DNA of 6,885 nt from Tannerella sp. (lineage in GTDB: Bacteria; Bacteroidota; Bacteroidia; Bacteroidales; Tannerellaceae): positions 1 to 6,885 of the forward strand of contig JAITQL010000249.1 in the NCBI GenBank assembly GCA_031288935.1, written 5' to 3'. The notes beneath the pieces are model-generated. The model made no database searches and had not been told where the DNA came from. It saw only the letters and a list, made by a program, of their open reading frames with translations. Made by a program: the position numbers and the translations under genes. Position 1 is the first letter of the stretch. Every line of letters starts with the position of its first letter. Of this stretch, positions 1 to 6,484 are shown in pieces.

Positions 1-117
1 GATAATGACGGCCGCTCTTCGCAAAGCAGTCGCCCTGTTTGAATATGGCAATTATTCAAATTGAACGGTATTGCCGGTAAGAAGCAATACATATTCGGAT
101 AGAAGCGGGACGTCGGC

Positions 118-141
118 GTGTCGTGCGAAAGCGCACGGCAC
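118..141. other. Ten-pair stem-loop with AAAG loop
   Basis: The arms CGTGCG (122-127) and CGCACG (132-137) pair perfectly around AAAG. The stem extends outward through a T-G wobble and three more pairs to 118/141. No T-run follows on either strand, so it is not a classical terminator. It may be the 3' end structure of a gene lying left of the window, or a DNA/RNA binding site. Confidence 0.5.
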
Positions 142-259
142 ACCGTCTGGCTTCGATACGCGCGCCGGACAGAGGAGAATCGTTTTTTGAAATCACGACG
201 ATAGGGTCGATCCCTGTATCCCGTTCACAAAGAATACAAGATATAACCAACCGTTTATC

Positions 260-285
260 GGGGCGGGGGAGGGGTTTCGTGCGGG
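260..285 (+). other. Candidate G-quadruplex tract
   Basis: Four G-runs (260-263, 265-269, 271-274, 283-285) are separated by one-base loops C and A and then an 8-base loop. The pattern is compatible with a plus-strand G-quadruplex, with the last loop on the long side. This is pattern only; no function is implied. Confidence 0.35.
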
Positions 286-295
286 AAGGATTGCG

Positions 296-311
296 GGACG
301 GCGTGCCGTCC
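296..311. other. Perfect inverted repeat GGACGGC-GT-GCCGTCC
   Basis: Seven-base arms at 296-302 and 305-311 flank GT. As RNA, the inner pairs would open to form the loop. It lies 19 bases left of another stem-loop, so the two may belong to one structured element. No T-run follows. Confidence 0.45.
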
Positions 312-329
312 GAAAGCGGGTCGTATGGC

Positions 330-353
330 GTACCGCACATAGTTGTGCGATAC
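330..353. other. Stem-loop with CGCACA/TGTGCG arms
   Basis: CGCACA (334-339) and TGTGCG (344-349) pair perfectly around TAGT. After one C/A mismatch the stem resumes with GTA/TAC (330-332 with 351-353). The near-symmetric 24-base site would suit either a dimeric DNA-binding protein or an RNA hairpin. No regulator is encoded in the window. Confidence 0.45.
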
Positions 354-454
354 ACCATGAATCCGATACTTACACCTGGCCACAAAAAGGAGATGTTAAA
401 AAAGAGACCGGTTTGCATCGTATCGAATGACCCCATTACTTTTTGTGAACGGAA

Positions 455-499
455 CATGGAGCATGATGGAATCTGAAGTTCAAAAATTCATGCTCCATG
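455..499. other. Inverted repeat downstream of the glycoside hydrolase stop
   Basis: The 12-base arms at 455-466 (CATGGAGCATGA) and 488-499 are exact reverse complements with a 21-base loop. The right arm belongs to a short direct duplication of ATGCTCC (490-503). The repeat lies 12 bases past the hydrolase stop codon on the minus strand, so it may end that transcript. However, the minus-strand sequence after the stem is not U-rich, so an intrinsic terminator is not shown. The loop contains GTTCAAAA, a single unit like the tandem arrays elsewhere in the window. Confidence 0.5.
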
Positions 500-510
500 C
501 TCCATTCCAT

Positions 511-2592
511 TTATTCCTGCGCCTTGATGGTCGGCGTAGGCGTGAGCTGGAAGAAATACGGTTTCTTTCGTCCCAGCGCCAGTTCGTACATGTTCTCGTG
601 CGCAATGCGGGCGGCTTCCGTCAGTTCGGGATAGGGCAGCGAACAGGCGTCCAGCAGTCCGATGTTATAGTTTTCGCCGTCGCCGCGTCCCAGCAAGGCC
701 TGATCCGTCCACTGGAACCAGTGCATGCCGATGATTTCGGGACGGGAGAAGCCGTTTTCGGCATACGTCCGGTACGCTTTGCCCCGCTCCGCCTGCGAGA
801 TAACGGTTTGCAGGCCGCTTGTGGGCAGGTTGCCGTCCAGCGCGCTTCCGAAGTGCCACTCGCTCAGCAGTACCGGTCGACCGCTGATGCGGGAAATCTC
901 CTCCGTCGGCGGAGGAACGGGAGCGGTATAGGCGCTCATCGACAATACGTCGAAATGGCGTGCCGGCTTCACCAGCACGTCGCTGCTGATCCACGCATAG
1001 CGCATCCCCAGGTTCAGGTGATTCGGGTCTGCTTTCCTCGCCTCCTCGCAGACGATCCGTATCCATTCTTCGACCATTATTGCGGTAAATGCGCGAAAGT
1101 CCTTTTCCGACGTCTCCGACGGATAGCGCTTGAAGGTATGCAACAGCAGCTCGTCGACGGAGGCACAGGACAGGTTCCACGCCGCATTGAAAGCGTCCAC
1201 CTGCGGATACTTCTCCTTCAGCCAGGCAACCAGCTTCAGTTTCGTATAGCTTGCCTGCGGCGTGGCGAACATCTCGTAGGCGAGTACGTTGTCGCCGAAC
1301 GCCCATTTGGGTTCGTTGCACAGGAAGTACCCGATCAGCAGCGCGTCGTCTTTGGCCGCCGCCAGCTGCTGTACGTAACCGGCCGCCAGCTGTCGGTATT
1401 CGGGACTGAAGACGTCCGGGAAGTCGCGGTAGAGGCGGATGTCCGTCACCGGTATTTCGCCCATGTGATAGACGTAGGGCAGTCCGCTTTTTTGCGCAAA
1501 GCCGCGGTCGCCCCAGTTCCCGACGGTATTGAAACGCCACTTCTTCATCAGGCCGGGCGTAGTCGCCAGCCACTTGTCGAGCCACTCGTCGCCGTACACC
1601 CGCATCTGGTTGGCCTTGAAATAGTCAATGCGCTTTTGATCCCTGTTTTCATAAATCGAAGCAAACTGCCCGTTACGGTCGGGCATCCATTCCAGCAGGT
1701 CTTCCATTCCGTCGTAGACGCCGGACTGGCCGGAGGTGATGCAGTTGACCCCCGTGCTCAGAAAGGCATACCCTTCGGGGTCTACAAACCACCACCGCTT
1801 TCCGTCGTGCTGCACCCTGAAAAAGCCGGTTGCATCGAAGCGGAGGGCTTTCAACCCTCCATAGCGGCTCCAGCCTTTGGGGAAGGCTGCCCTGGCCGCC
1901 GTTTTTTCCACCTGCGTCATCTTTTGTTTCAATTCGGCTTCGTCCCTGATTTTGCCGGGCCAGTCGCGCATCGTCCACTGTCCGAAGCGGTCGACGTATT
2001 TCTGCTGCGGCGCCCCGTAATTCGCCGGCAGTTCATCCGTCAGATAGACGGAGGCGATCTCGACCGACGGAGTAAACAGGGGCGACATGGCGGGAAAGAA
2101 CTGGAGAGCCATACCGGCAATGTCCTGCGGTTCGATCCGGTTGCCCGTCAGGACGCCCTTCAACTGGCGCGGAAAGCGGGGCAGGAAAATACGCTGTGCC
2201 GAAAGATATTCGAGCGGGAAAATGACCTGCGTCTTCAGTTTGGGCAACACGGCGACGGAACAGTACAGCCAGGGAACGCCCGACGCCGGTTCGCCCTGCC
2301 GGAACAGGCAAATATTCAACAGGACGGTGTGTTCATTCGGATGATACACTTCGCAAACCATGTATTTCAGTTTTCCCCAGTCGATGTCCCCGTTCATGGC
2401 CAGCGACAGGGCGCTGCCGTTTTCATCGGCTTTCACTTGCAGCACATCCTTTTGAAAGGTCTCCGACCATTTCGTATCGTGTGTGATTCGGGAGGAGGCC
2501 GCCGAACGGACAAGGTCGAAATCATACCGTAACTGTGCCTGCAAGGGACACAGTATCATAAAGCATAGCAGACTGATTATATATTTCATCAT
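511..2592 (-). CDS. Secreted clan-A glycoside hydrolase, agarase/beta-galactosidase-like
   Basis: Predicted exported enzyme of 693 residues that should hydrolyse a glycosidic bond in a polysaccharide or oligosaccharide. Residues 1-20 are a signal peptide ending LCPLQAQ; Cys15 has no proper lipobox, so cleavage after QA is likelier than lipidation. Residues about 20-190 look like an all-beta accessory domain. A TIM-barrel catalytic domain follows from about 240, opening with GFFRVQHDGKRWWFVDPEG, a signature shared with GH50-type agarases. The likely acid/base is Glu427 in YFLCNEP and the likely nucleophile Glu578 in LLSEWHFG, as in GH-A families such as GH42 and GH50. The frame extends upstream to an ATG at 2631, but that codon overlaps the promoter element, so I start at 2592 (an ATG at 2589 is equally possible). 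Substrate and exact CAZy family cannot be told. No SusC/SusD genes are nearby. The family-level call is firm; the substrate is open. Confidence 0.85.
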   Translation of the reverse strand: MMKYIISLLCFMILCPLQAQLRYDFDLVRSAASSRITHDTKWSETFQKDVLQVKADENGSALSLAMNGDIDWGKLKYMVCEVYHPNEHTVLLNICLFRQGEPASGVPWLYCSVAVLPKLKTQVIFPLEYLSAQRIFLPRFPRQLKGVLTGNRIEPQDIAGMALQFFPAMSPLFTPSVEIASVYLTDELPANYGAPQQKYVDRFGQWTMRDWPGKIRDEAELKQKMTQVEKTAARAAFPKGWSRYGGLKALRFDATGFFRVQHDGKRWWFVDPEGYAFLSTGVNCITSGQSGVYDGMEDLLEWMPDRNGQFASIYENRDQKRIDYFKANQMRVYGDEWLDKWLATTPGLMKKWRFNTVGNWGDRGFAQKSGLPYVYHMGEIPVTDIRLYRDFPDVFSPEYRQLAAGYVQQLAAAKDDALLIGYFLCNEPKWAFGDNVLAYEMFATPQASYTKLKLVAWLKEKYPQVDAFNAAWNLSCASVDELLLHTFKRYPSETSEKDFRAFTAIMVEEWIRIVCEEARKADPNHLNLGMRYAWISSDVLVKPARHFDVLSMSAYTAPVPPPTEEISRISGRPVLLSEWHFGSALDGNLPTSGLQTVISQAERGKAYRTYAENGFSRPEIIGMHWFQWTDQALLGRGDGENYNIGLLDACSLPYPELTEAARIAHENMYELALGRKKPYFFQLTPTPTIKAQE

Positions 2593-2628
2593 ATCAAGAT
2601 TGATTTTAGTTTGTACTATTTTGACGGG

Positions 2629-2636
2629 CAAAGATA
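2629..2636 (-). promoter_or_regulatory. Bacteroidetes -7 promoter element for the glycoside hydrolase
   Basis: The minus strand reads TATCTTTG here, an exact match to the TAnnTTTG -7 consensus of the Bacteroidetes primary sigma factor. Transcription would start near 2622 and give a leader of about 30 bases that is A-rich and lacks a Shine-Dalgarno site. Candidate -33 TTTG motifs fall inside the adjacent tandem repeat (2654-2657 and 2661-2664), 17 and 24 bases away. The usual spacing is near 19-21, so neither is ideal. Confidence 0.65.
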
Positions 2637-2650
2637 GTCTTTTTTCATTA

Positions 2651-2681
2651 GTTCAAAGTTCAAAAGTTCAAAAGTTCAATG
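2651..2681 (+). repeat. Short tandem repeat, unit GTTCAAA(A)
   Basis: Four units start at 2651, 2658, 2666 and 2674 with lengths of 7, 8, 8 and about 8 bases; the last degenerates to GTTCAATG. The array sits immediately upstream of the hydrolase -7 element, where the -33 element should be, and each full unit offers TTTGAAC on the minus strand. A similar array lies at 6485-6529. Confidence 0.75.
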
Positions 2682-2711
2682 CTGGAAGCAATGGCAGCGG
2701 GAAAGTATCCT

Positions 2712-2741
2712 GTTCCGTAAGGAATGAGCGTTCGGCAGTAT
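2712..2741 (+). repeat. Degenerate REP-like hairpin unit
   Basis: A small hairpin, TTCC-GTAA-GGAA, is followed by a tail containing TTCGGCAG. Aligned without gaps to 6684-6713 it matches at 22 of 30 positions, including TTCCGT, AGGAATGA and TCGG. It is therefore probably a decayed copy of the same repeat. It ends seven bases from the nhaC stop codon. Confidence 0.5.
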
Positions 2742-2751
2742 GATTCCTTAC
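2717..2751. terminator. Stem-loop overlapping the nhaC stop, possible terminator
   Basis: GTAAGGAAT (2717-2725) and ATTCCTTAC (2743-2751) form a 9-pair perfect stem with a 17-base loop. The right arm contains the nhaC stop codon (2748-2750). On the nhaC transcript this is the first structure after translation ends. There is no U-run after it, so it may protect or pause the RNA rather than terminate it. It competes with the small REP-like hairpin that shares its left arm. Confidence 0.4.
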
Positions 2752-4217
2752 ATTTCATCATTCTTCATTCCCTCCGTCCCTTCGGTCTTCCTTATTTTAT
2801 ATCCGGTGCACGCAACCAGGATGCTCATCAGCGGACTGAGGAGGTTGAAAAAGCAATACGGCAGATAGGCTGCGGTCGAGATATTGAGCACGGCGGACTG
2901 CGTCATGCCGCACGTGTTCCAGGGGATCAGCGGCGATGTCACGGTGGTGCCGTCTTCGATGGTGCGGCTCAGCAGCCGGCTTTCATACCCCTTTTGGCGG
3001 AAGATGTGTTTAAACATGTTTCCGGTCAGGATGATGGAAAGATACTGGTCGGCCGTGCAAATGTTCAGGAACAGTCCCGAAAAGACAGTGGATGCCACCA
3101 TGCCCGTCCGCCGTTTCATGCAGCGCAGGAAAACGGACGTGAGGCCGGTCATCATGCCGCTGGCCATCATGGCGCCGCCGAAACACATGGCGCAAATGAT
3201 CAGCCAGACGGTATTCAGCATCCCGCCCATGCCGCGCGTGGCCGTCAGTCCGTCCAGCGTGACATTGCCCGTGTGCATCTGCGTAGGGCCGTAGAACGAC
3301 TGCAGCGCCCCCCTGTAAAGCGCGGCAAGGCCGGACGTTTCCGCTCCGGCGATTTGGCGCAGCACGCCGGGTTGAAACACAAGCGCCGCCACGCCGGCGG
3401 CCATCACGGAGGCAAACAGCGTGATGAGGGGCGGCGCTTTCCGCACGATCAGGACGCCCATCAGTACCGGAACCAGCAGCAGCCAGAAAGAAATGCGGTA
3501 GGTTTGTTTCAGCGCCTCCGTGAACGTGTCGATGGCTGCGGACGGGGCGGATTCGTGGAAAAAACCGGCCGCCAGATAAATCAGCAGGGCGATGGCCAGG
3601 GACGGAACCGTCGTAATCAGCATGTAGCGGATGTGACGGAAGAGAGGCGTGCCCGTGATGGACGACGCCAGCACGGTGGTGTCGGAAAGAGGCGAAATCT
3701 TGTCGCCGAAATACGCGCCCGAAATGATGGCGCCGGCAATCCATCCTTCGCCGAAGCCCTGTACCCTGCCGATGCCGGCCAGCGCAATGCCGATGGTCGC
3801 CACCGTCGTCCACGAACTGCCGGTCATCAGCGAAACGAACGCGCAGATCACGCACGTCGATGCCGGGAAAACATCCGGGTGGATGAGCTGCACGCCATAG
3901 TAAATCAGCGTGGGGGTCACGCCGCTCACCATCCAGCTGCCCGACAGCGCGCCGATAAGCAGCAGAATCAGCAGGGCTGAAGAAACGCTTGTGATATGAT
4001 GCACGATTGCCGTCTCGATGGCTTTCCACCGCACGCCGCAGCACGTGACGGCCAGCAGGCTGCAGACGGCCGTCGCAATCAGCAGCGCCATCTGGCTGGC
4101 GCCGTTCAGCGTATCGCTGCCGAAGACGCGGATGGTAATGAACAGCAATCCGACCAGCGTCACGACCGGCGCCAGCGAAAGATACGGCGACGGGGTCTTT
4201 ACCGGACGGTTATCCAT
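2748..4217 (-). CDS. nhaC: NhaC family Na+/H+ antiporter
   Basis: Inner-membrane secondary transporter of 489 residues, expected to exchange Na+ for H+ in pH and sodium homeostasis. The length is normal for the family. Hydrophobic segments run through most of the protein, for example near residues 12-31, 42-60, 78-98, 118-150, 198-219, 243-280, 334-357 and 445-472. The diagnostic stretch GAYFGDKISPLSDTT is at 167-181 and a second conserved segment, EDGTTVTSPLIPWNTCG, at 421-437. Both contain the polar residues typical of the ion path in this family. The start is supported by AGGAGG four bases upstream, a strong site for a phylum that often lacks one. The C-terminal tail (about 472-489) is short and charged. 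A TACCTTTG element at 4287-4294 should drive it. Some NhaC-like proteins exchange other substrates (malate-Na+/lactate-H+ in MleN), so the transported solute is inferred. Confidence 0.9.
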   Translation of the reverse strand: MDNRPVKTPSPYLSLAPVVTLVGLLFITIRVFGSDTLNGASQMALLIATAVCSLLAVTCCGVRWKAIETAIVHHITSVSSALLILLLIGALSGSWMVSGVTPTLIYYGVQLIHPDVFPASTCVICAFVSLMTGSSWTTVATIGIALAGIGRVQGFGEGWIAGAIISGAYFGDKISPLSDTTVLASSITGTPLFRHIRYMLITTVPSLAIALLIYLAAGFFHESAPSAAIDTFTEALKQTYRISFWLLLVPVLMGVLIVRKAPPLITLFASVMAAGVAALVFQPGVLRQIAGAETSGLAALYRGALQSFYGPTQMHTGNVTLDGLTATRGMGGMLNTVWLIICAMCFGGAMMASGMMTGLTSVFLRCMKRRTGMVASTVFSGLFLNICTADQYLSIILTGNMFKHIFRQKGYESRLLSRTIEDGTTVTSPLIPWNTCGMTQSAVLNISTAAYLPYCFFNLLSPLMSILVACTGYKIRKTEGTEGMKNDEM

Positions 4218-4257
4218 CGCTCCTCCTCTCCGGCAGATGTATTGAGAATACCTTCAT
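4210..4257 (-). CDS. Possible 15-residue leader peptide overlapping the nhaC start
   Basis: In the nhaC leader, an ATG at 4257-4255 lies nine bases after GGAGG and opens a frame encoding MKVFSIHLPERRSDG. It stops with TAA at 4212-4210, just inside nhaC, so stop and start overlap by eight bases. This arrangement could couple nhaC translation to the small frame. No attenuator-type codon run is seen, and a frame this short could arise by chance. Confidence 0.25.
   Translation of the reverse strand: MKVFSIHLPERRSDG
4222..4227 (-). promoter_or_regulatory. Shine-Dalgarno site of nhaC
   Basis: The minus strand reads AGGAGG, four bases before the nhaC ATG, within a purine run (4220-4231) that also offers AGAGG at a seven-base spacing. 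It decides the start at 4217. The other two promoter-proximal genes here have no such site. Confidence 0.6.
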
Positions 4258-4286
4258 ATTCAAATTCCTCCGATTGATTTACCCCG

Positions 4287-4294
4287 CAAAGGTA
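4287..4294 (-). promoter_or_regulatory. -7 promoter element for nhaC
   Basis: The minus strand reads TACCTTTG, matching TAnnTTTG. It predicts a start near 4280 and a leader of about 63 bases containing the small leader frame. No clear -33 TTTG is seen at the expected distance, so this is a partial promoter match. Confidence 0.5.
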
Positions 4295-4336
4295 TTTCTT
4301 TTCCGTGAACAGTACGCGACCGAAGCCGGGATTTTG

Positions 4337-4344
4337 TATCTTTG
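4337..4344 (+). promoter_or_regulatory. -7 promoter element for the ligase-phosphatase operon
   Basis: TATCTTTG matches TAnnTTTG. It predicts a start near 4351 and a leader of about 30 A-rich bases before the ATG at 4382. The -33 element is not obvious. It lies 42 bases from the opposing nhaC -7 element, so the two promoters diverge and their upstream elements overlap. Confidence 0.65.
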
Positions 4345-4381
4345 CCCCCTCGAAATAAAAAAGAAACAAACCCATTCGACA

Positions 4382-5683
4382 ATGAAAAGTGAAGAGCTTC
4401 CATATCTCCCTCCGCAACGGATAAAGTCATATCAGGAGGCGGAACTGGCAAAAACGCTGGCCTGCGTTCAAACACATTCGCCTTATTACAGGAAATTGTT
4501 TGCAAGAGAAAAGATCGACGTTTCCGGCATCAGGCACATCGAAGACCTGCAGCAAATCCCCGTGACCGCCAAACAGGACTTGCAGCTGCACAATGCCGAT
4601 TTTCTCTGCGTGCCGCCCGCCGGGGTGCTGGACTACGTGACGACGTCGGGCACGCTGGGCGAGCCGGTCACGTTTGCCCTGACCCGCTCCGACCTGGAGC
4701 GGCTCGCCCTGAGCGAATACCTTTCCTACCGGATTTGCGGTTGCCGTCCGGACGACATCCTGCAGCTGATGGTGACGAACGACCGCTGCTTCATGGCCGG
4801 ACTGGCCAGTCTGTTCGGCAGTTTCCGCTTCGGTTCGGGCATCATCCGTTCGGGAAACGGGATACCGGAATTGCAGTGGAACCTGATTCAGCGGATTCAT
4901 CCGACGGTATGCGTATGCGTTCCGTCCTTCATACTGAAACTGGTTGAATTTGCACGGGCACGGGGAATCGACTACCGCCATTCGTCGCTCAAGAGAGCCG
5001 TTTGCGTCGGCGAGAGCCTGCGCACCAACGAACATGCGTACAGCATCCTCGGCGAAAAGATTCACTCCCTCTGGCCGGAACTCCTGCTCTACTCCAACTA
5101 CGCATCCACCGAGATGCAGTCCTCGTTCATGGAATGTGAAAAACAGTGCGGCGCGCATCATAAACCCGACCTGACGATCGTAGAGTTTCTGGACGACCGG
5201 AACCGGCCGGTGCCCGAAGGCGAACCGGGCGAAATCACCGTGACGACGCTGGGTGTGGAAGGCATGCCGCTCCTGCGCTTCAAGACGGGCGACATCTGCT
5301 GCCATTTCAAGGCGCCCTGCGCCTGCGGACGCCACTCCCTGCGCCTCGGCCCCGTCATCGGACGCAAGGGACAGATGATCAAATACAAGGGCACCACCCT
5401 CTATCCGCCGGCCCTGTACGACGTGCTGGACAATATCCCGGAAGTGAAGAACTACATCGTCGAGGTGTACACGAATACGATCGGGACGGACAGCATCAGC
5501 ATCCGCCTGGGGAGCGACAGCAACAGCGATGCCTTCGTAAAGCAGATCAAAGACCTCTTCCGGTCAAAGATTCGCGTGGCGCCGGACATCATCTTTGAAC
5601 CGGTCGAGCTGATCGCCCAGAAGCAACTCCCCCCGACCAGCCGGAAGCTGATCAAGTTTTTTGATTACCGCGAAGGAAAATAA
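4382..5683 (+). CDS. PaaK-like acyl/aryl-CoA ligase (phenylacetate-CoA ligase / F390 synthetase family)
   Basis: Cytoplasmic adenylate-forming enzyme of 433 residues, the usual size for PaaK relatives. It should activate a carboxylic acid with ATP, normally to pass it to CoA. Visible ANL-superfamily motifs, in order: TTSGTLGEPV (87-96), the ATP phosphate loop; YSNYASTEM (237-245), the adenylate-binding YG-type segment; RFKTGD (299-304), with the ribose-binding Asp304; GRKGQMIKYKG (327-337), the hinge into the C-terminal domain; and LPPTSRKLIKF (416-426), which should carry the catalytic lysine. Cysteines 306, 307, 313 and 315 lie in a segment like the CxCG region of PaaK and F390 synthetases. 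The frame extends up to an ATG at 4274, but that precedes the promoter, so 4382 is chosen. Phenylacetate is only one possibility: no indolepyruvate oxidoreductase or phenylacetate degradation gene is present. The family is sure; the substrate is unknown. Confidence 0.88.
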   Translation: MKSEELPYLPPQRIKSYQEAELAKTLACVQTHSPYYRKLFAREKIDVSGIRHIEDLQQIPVTAKQDLQLHNADFLCVPPAGVLDYVTTSGTLGEPVTFALTRSDLERLALSEYLSYRICGCRPDDILQLMVTNDRCFMAGLASLFGSFRFGSGIIRSGNGIPELQWNLIQRIHPTVCVCVPSFILKLVEFARARGIDYRHSSLKRAVCVGESLRTNEHAYSILGEKIHSLWPELLLYSNYASTEMQSSFMECEKQCGAHHKPDLTIVEFLDDRNRPVPEGEPGEITVTTLGVEGMPLLRFKTGDICCHFKAPCACGRHSLRLGPVIGRKGQMIKYKGTTLYPPALYDVLDNIPEVKNYIVEVYTNTIGTDSISIRLGSDSNSDAFVKQIKDLFRSKIRVAPDIIFEPVELIAQKQLPPTSRKLIKFFDYREGK

Positions 5684-6484
5684 ATGAACAGACGAATGAA
5701 TCCGATAAAAGCTGTTTTCTTCGACATAGACGGGACGCTGGTCAGTTTCAACACCCACTGCGTATCGCCCGCCCTGCGTCAGGCGCTCGCCGCCCTGCGG
5801 AACAGGGGCATCAAACTGTTCGTGGCAACGGGGCGGATGCTGCCCATGATCGGCGTGCTCGACGGGATTCCGTTCGACGGATACATCACCTACAACGGCG
5901 CGTACTGCGTCGATGCCGGCCGCCGCAACGTCATTTACGCCTGTCCCGTGCCGCAGGAAGACCTGGACGCGCTGGTGCGCTACCTGGAAAAAGACCCTTT
6001 CCCGGTGGCCTTCATGCCGAAGGACGCCATCACCGTCAACTACGTGGACGGGACGGTCGAAGCCATAGCGCGACAGATCGACGTCCCGCTGCCGCGCGTG
6101 GAAGACCCGCACGTGACGATCCGCGGAGACGTCTTCCAGTTTTGCCCCTACGTGGAGGATGACGAAAAGATCCGCTACCTCGAGCAGCACGTCTTTACCC
6201 ATTGCGCCGCCACTCGCTGGACGCCCCTCTTTGCCGACGTGAACGTGCGCGGCGTCAGCAAGCAAACCGGCATCGACCGGATACTGGACTGTTACGGCCT
6301 GGATCTCGGCGAGACGATGGCCTTTGGCGACGGAGGCAACGACATTCCCATGCTCAGGCACGTCGCCCTCGGCGTGGCCATGGGCAATGCCTCCGACGAA
6401 GTGAAAGCCATTGCCGACCATACCACCGCCCCGGTCGACGACGAAGGCATCATACAAGCCTTCCGGCACTTCGGACTGCTGTGA
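5684..6484 (+). CDS. Cof-type HAD family phosphatase
   Basis: Soluble HAD hydrolase of 266 residues, subfamily IIB (Cof type), which normally dephosphorylates sugar phosphates, nucleotides or cofactor intermediates. All four motifs are present: FFDIDGT (12-18) with nucleophile Asp14 and Asp16; VATGR (47-51) with Thr49; Lys193 in VSKQTGI; and GDGGND (215-220) binding Mg2+. VAMGNA (231-236) is also typical. The alpha/beta cap lies between about residues 85 and 180. The start codon is the base after the ligase stop (TAAATG) and is preceded by AAGGAAAA inside the ligase gene, so the two are very likely one operon with coupled translation; an internal ATG at 5696 is a less likely start. The tight pairing suggests that it acts on a phosphorylated compound in the ligase pathway, or removes a by-product, but the partner is not evident. 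Substrate cannot be predicted from sequence in this family. Confidence 0.9.
   Translation: MNRRMNPIKAVFFDIDGTLVSFNTHCVSPALRQALAALRNRGIKLFVATGRMLPMIGVLDGIPFDGYITYNGAYCVDAGRRNVIYACPVPQEDLDALVRYLEKDPFPVAFMPKDAITVNYVDGTVEAIARQIDVPLPRVEDPHVTIRGDVFQFCPYVEDDEKIRYLEQHVFTHCAATRWTPLFADVNVRGVSKQTGIDRILDCYGLDLGETMAFGDGGNDIPMLRHVALGVAMGNASDEVKAIADHTTAPVDDEGIIQAFRHFGLL

Larger units (their letters stand above)
1..510. other. Left intergenic region, no supported gene
   Basis: About 500 bases without a convincing gene. Open frames exist on both strands (plus 123-476 from a GTG, minus 56-457), but their translations show no recognisable domain, are rich in Arg, Ser and Pro, and overlap each other, so I treat them as chance. 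One plus-strand frame is open from the left edge to a TGA at 62-64 and could be the last 20 codons of a gene entering from the left (ending LFEYGNYSN), but this is too short to support. The region does hold several perfect or near-perfect hairpins, a G-rich tract and an A-rich stretch with AAGGAG near 386-391, listed separately. Confidence 0.6.

Noticed and set aside
123..476. A 117-codon frame from a GTG in the left gap
   Set aside because: It has no plausible ribosome site or recognisable domain, its start lies inside a strong hairpin, and it overlaps an equally long frame on the other strand.
427..2532. A 701-codon plus-strand open frame antisense to the glycoside hydrolase
   Set aside because: It mirrors the codon bias of a GC-rich gene on the other strand. 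The translation has no recognisable domain, while the minus-strand reading has a signal peptide and catalytic motifs.
2590..2631. Upstream ATG at 2631 as the start of the hydrolase
   Set aside because: It overlaps the -7 promoter element and puts 13 extra residues before a normal signal peptide.
2724..3980. A 418-codon plus-strand open frame antisense to nhaC
   Set aside because: The translation is mostly Arg, His, Gln and Gly with no domain, whereas the minus strand gives a complete NhaC protein.
4274..4381. Upstream ATG at 4274 as the start of the PaaK-like ligase
   Set aside because: It lies before the TATCTTTG element, and the extra 36 residues are not family-like. The ATG at 4382 gives the usual length.
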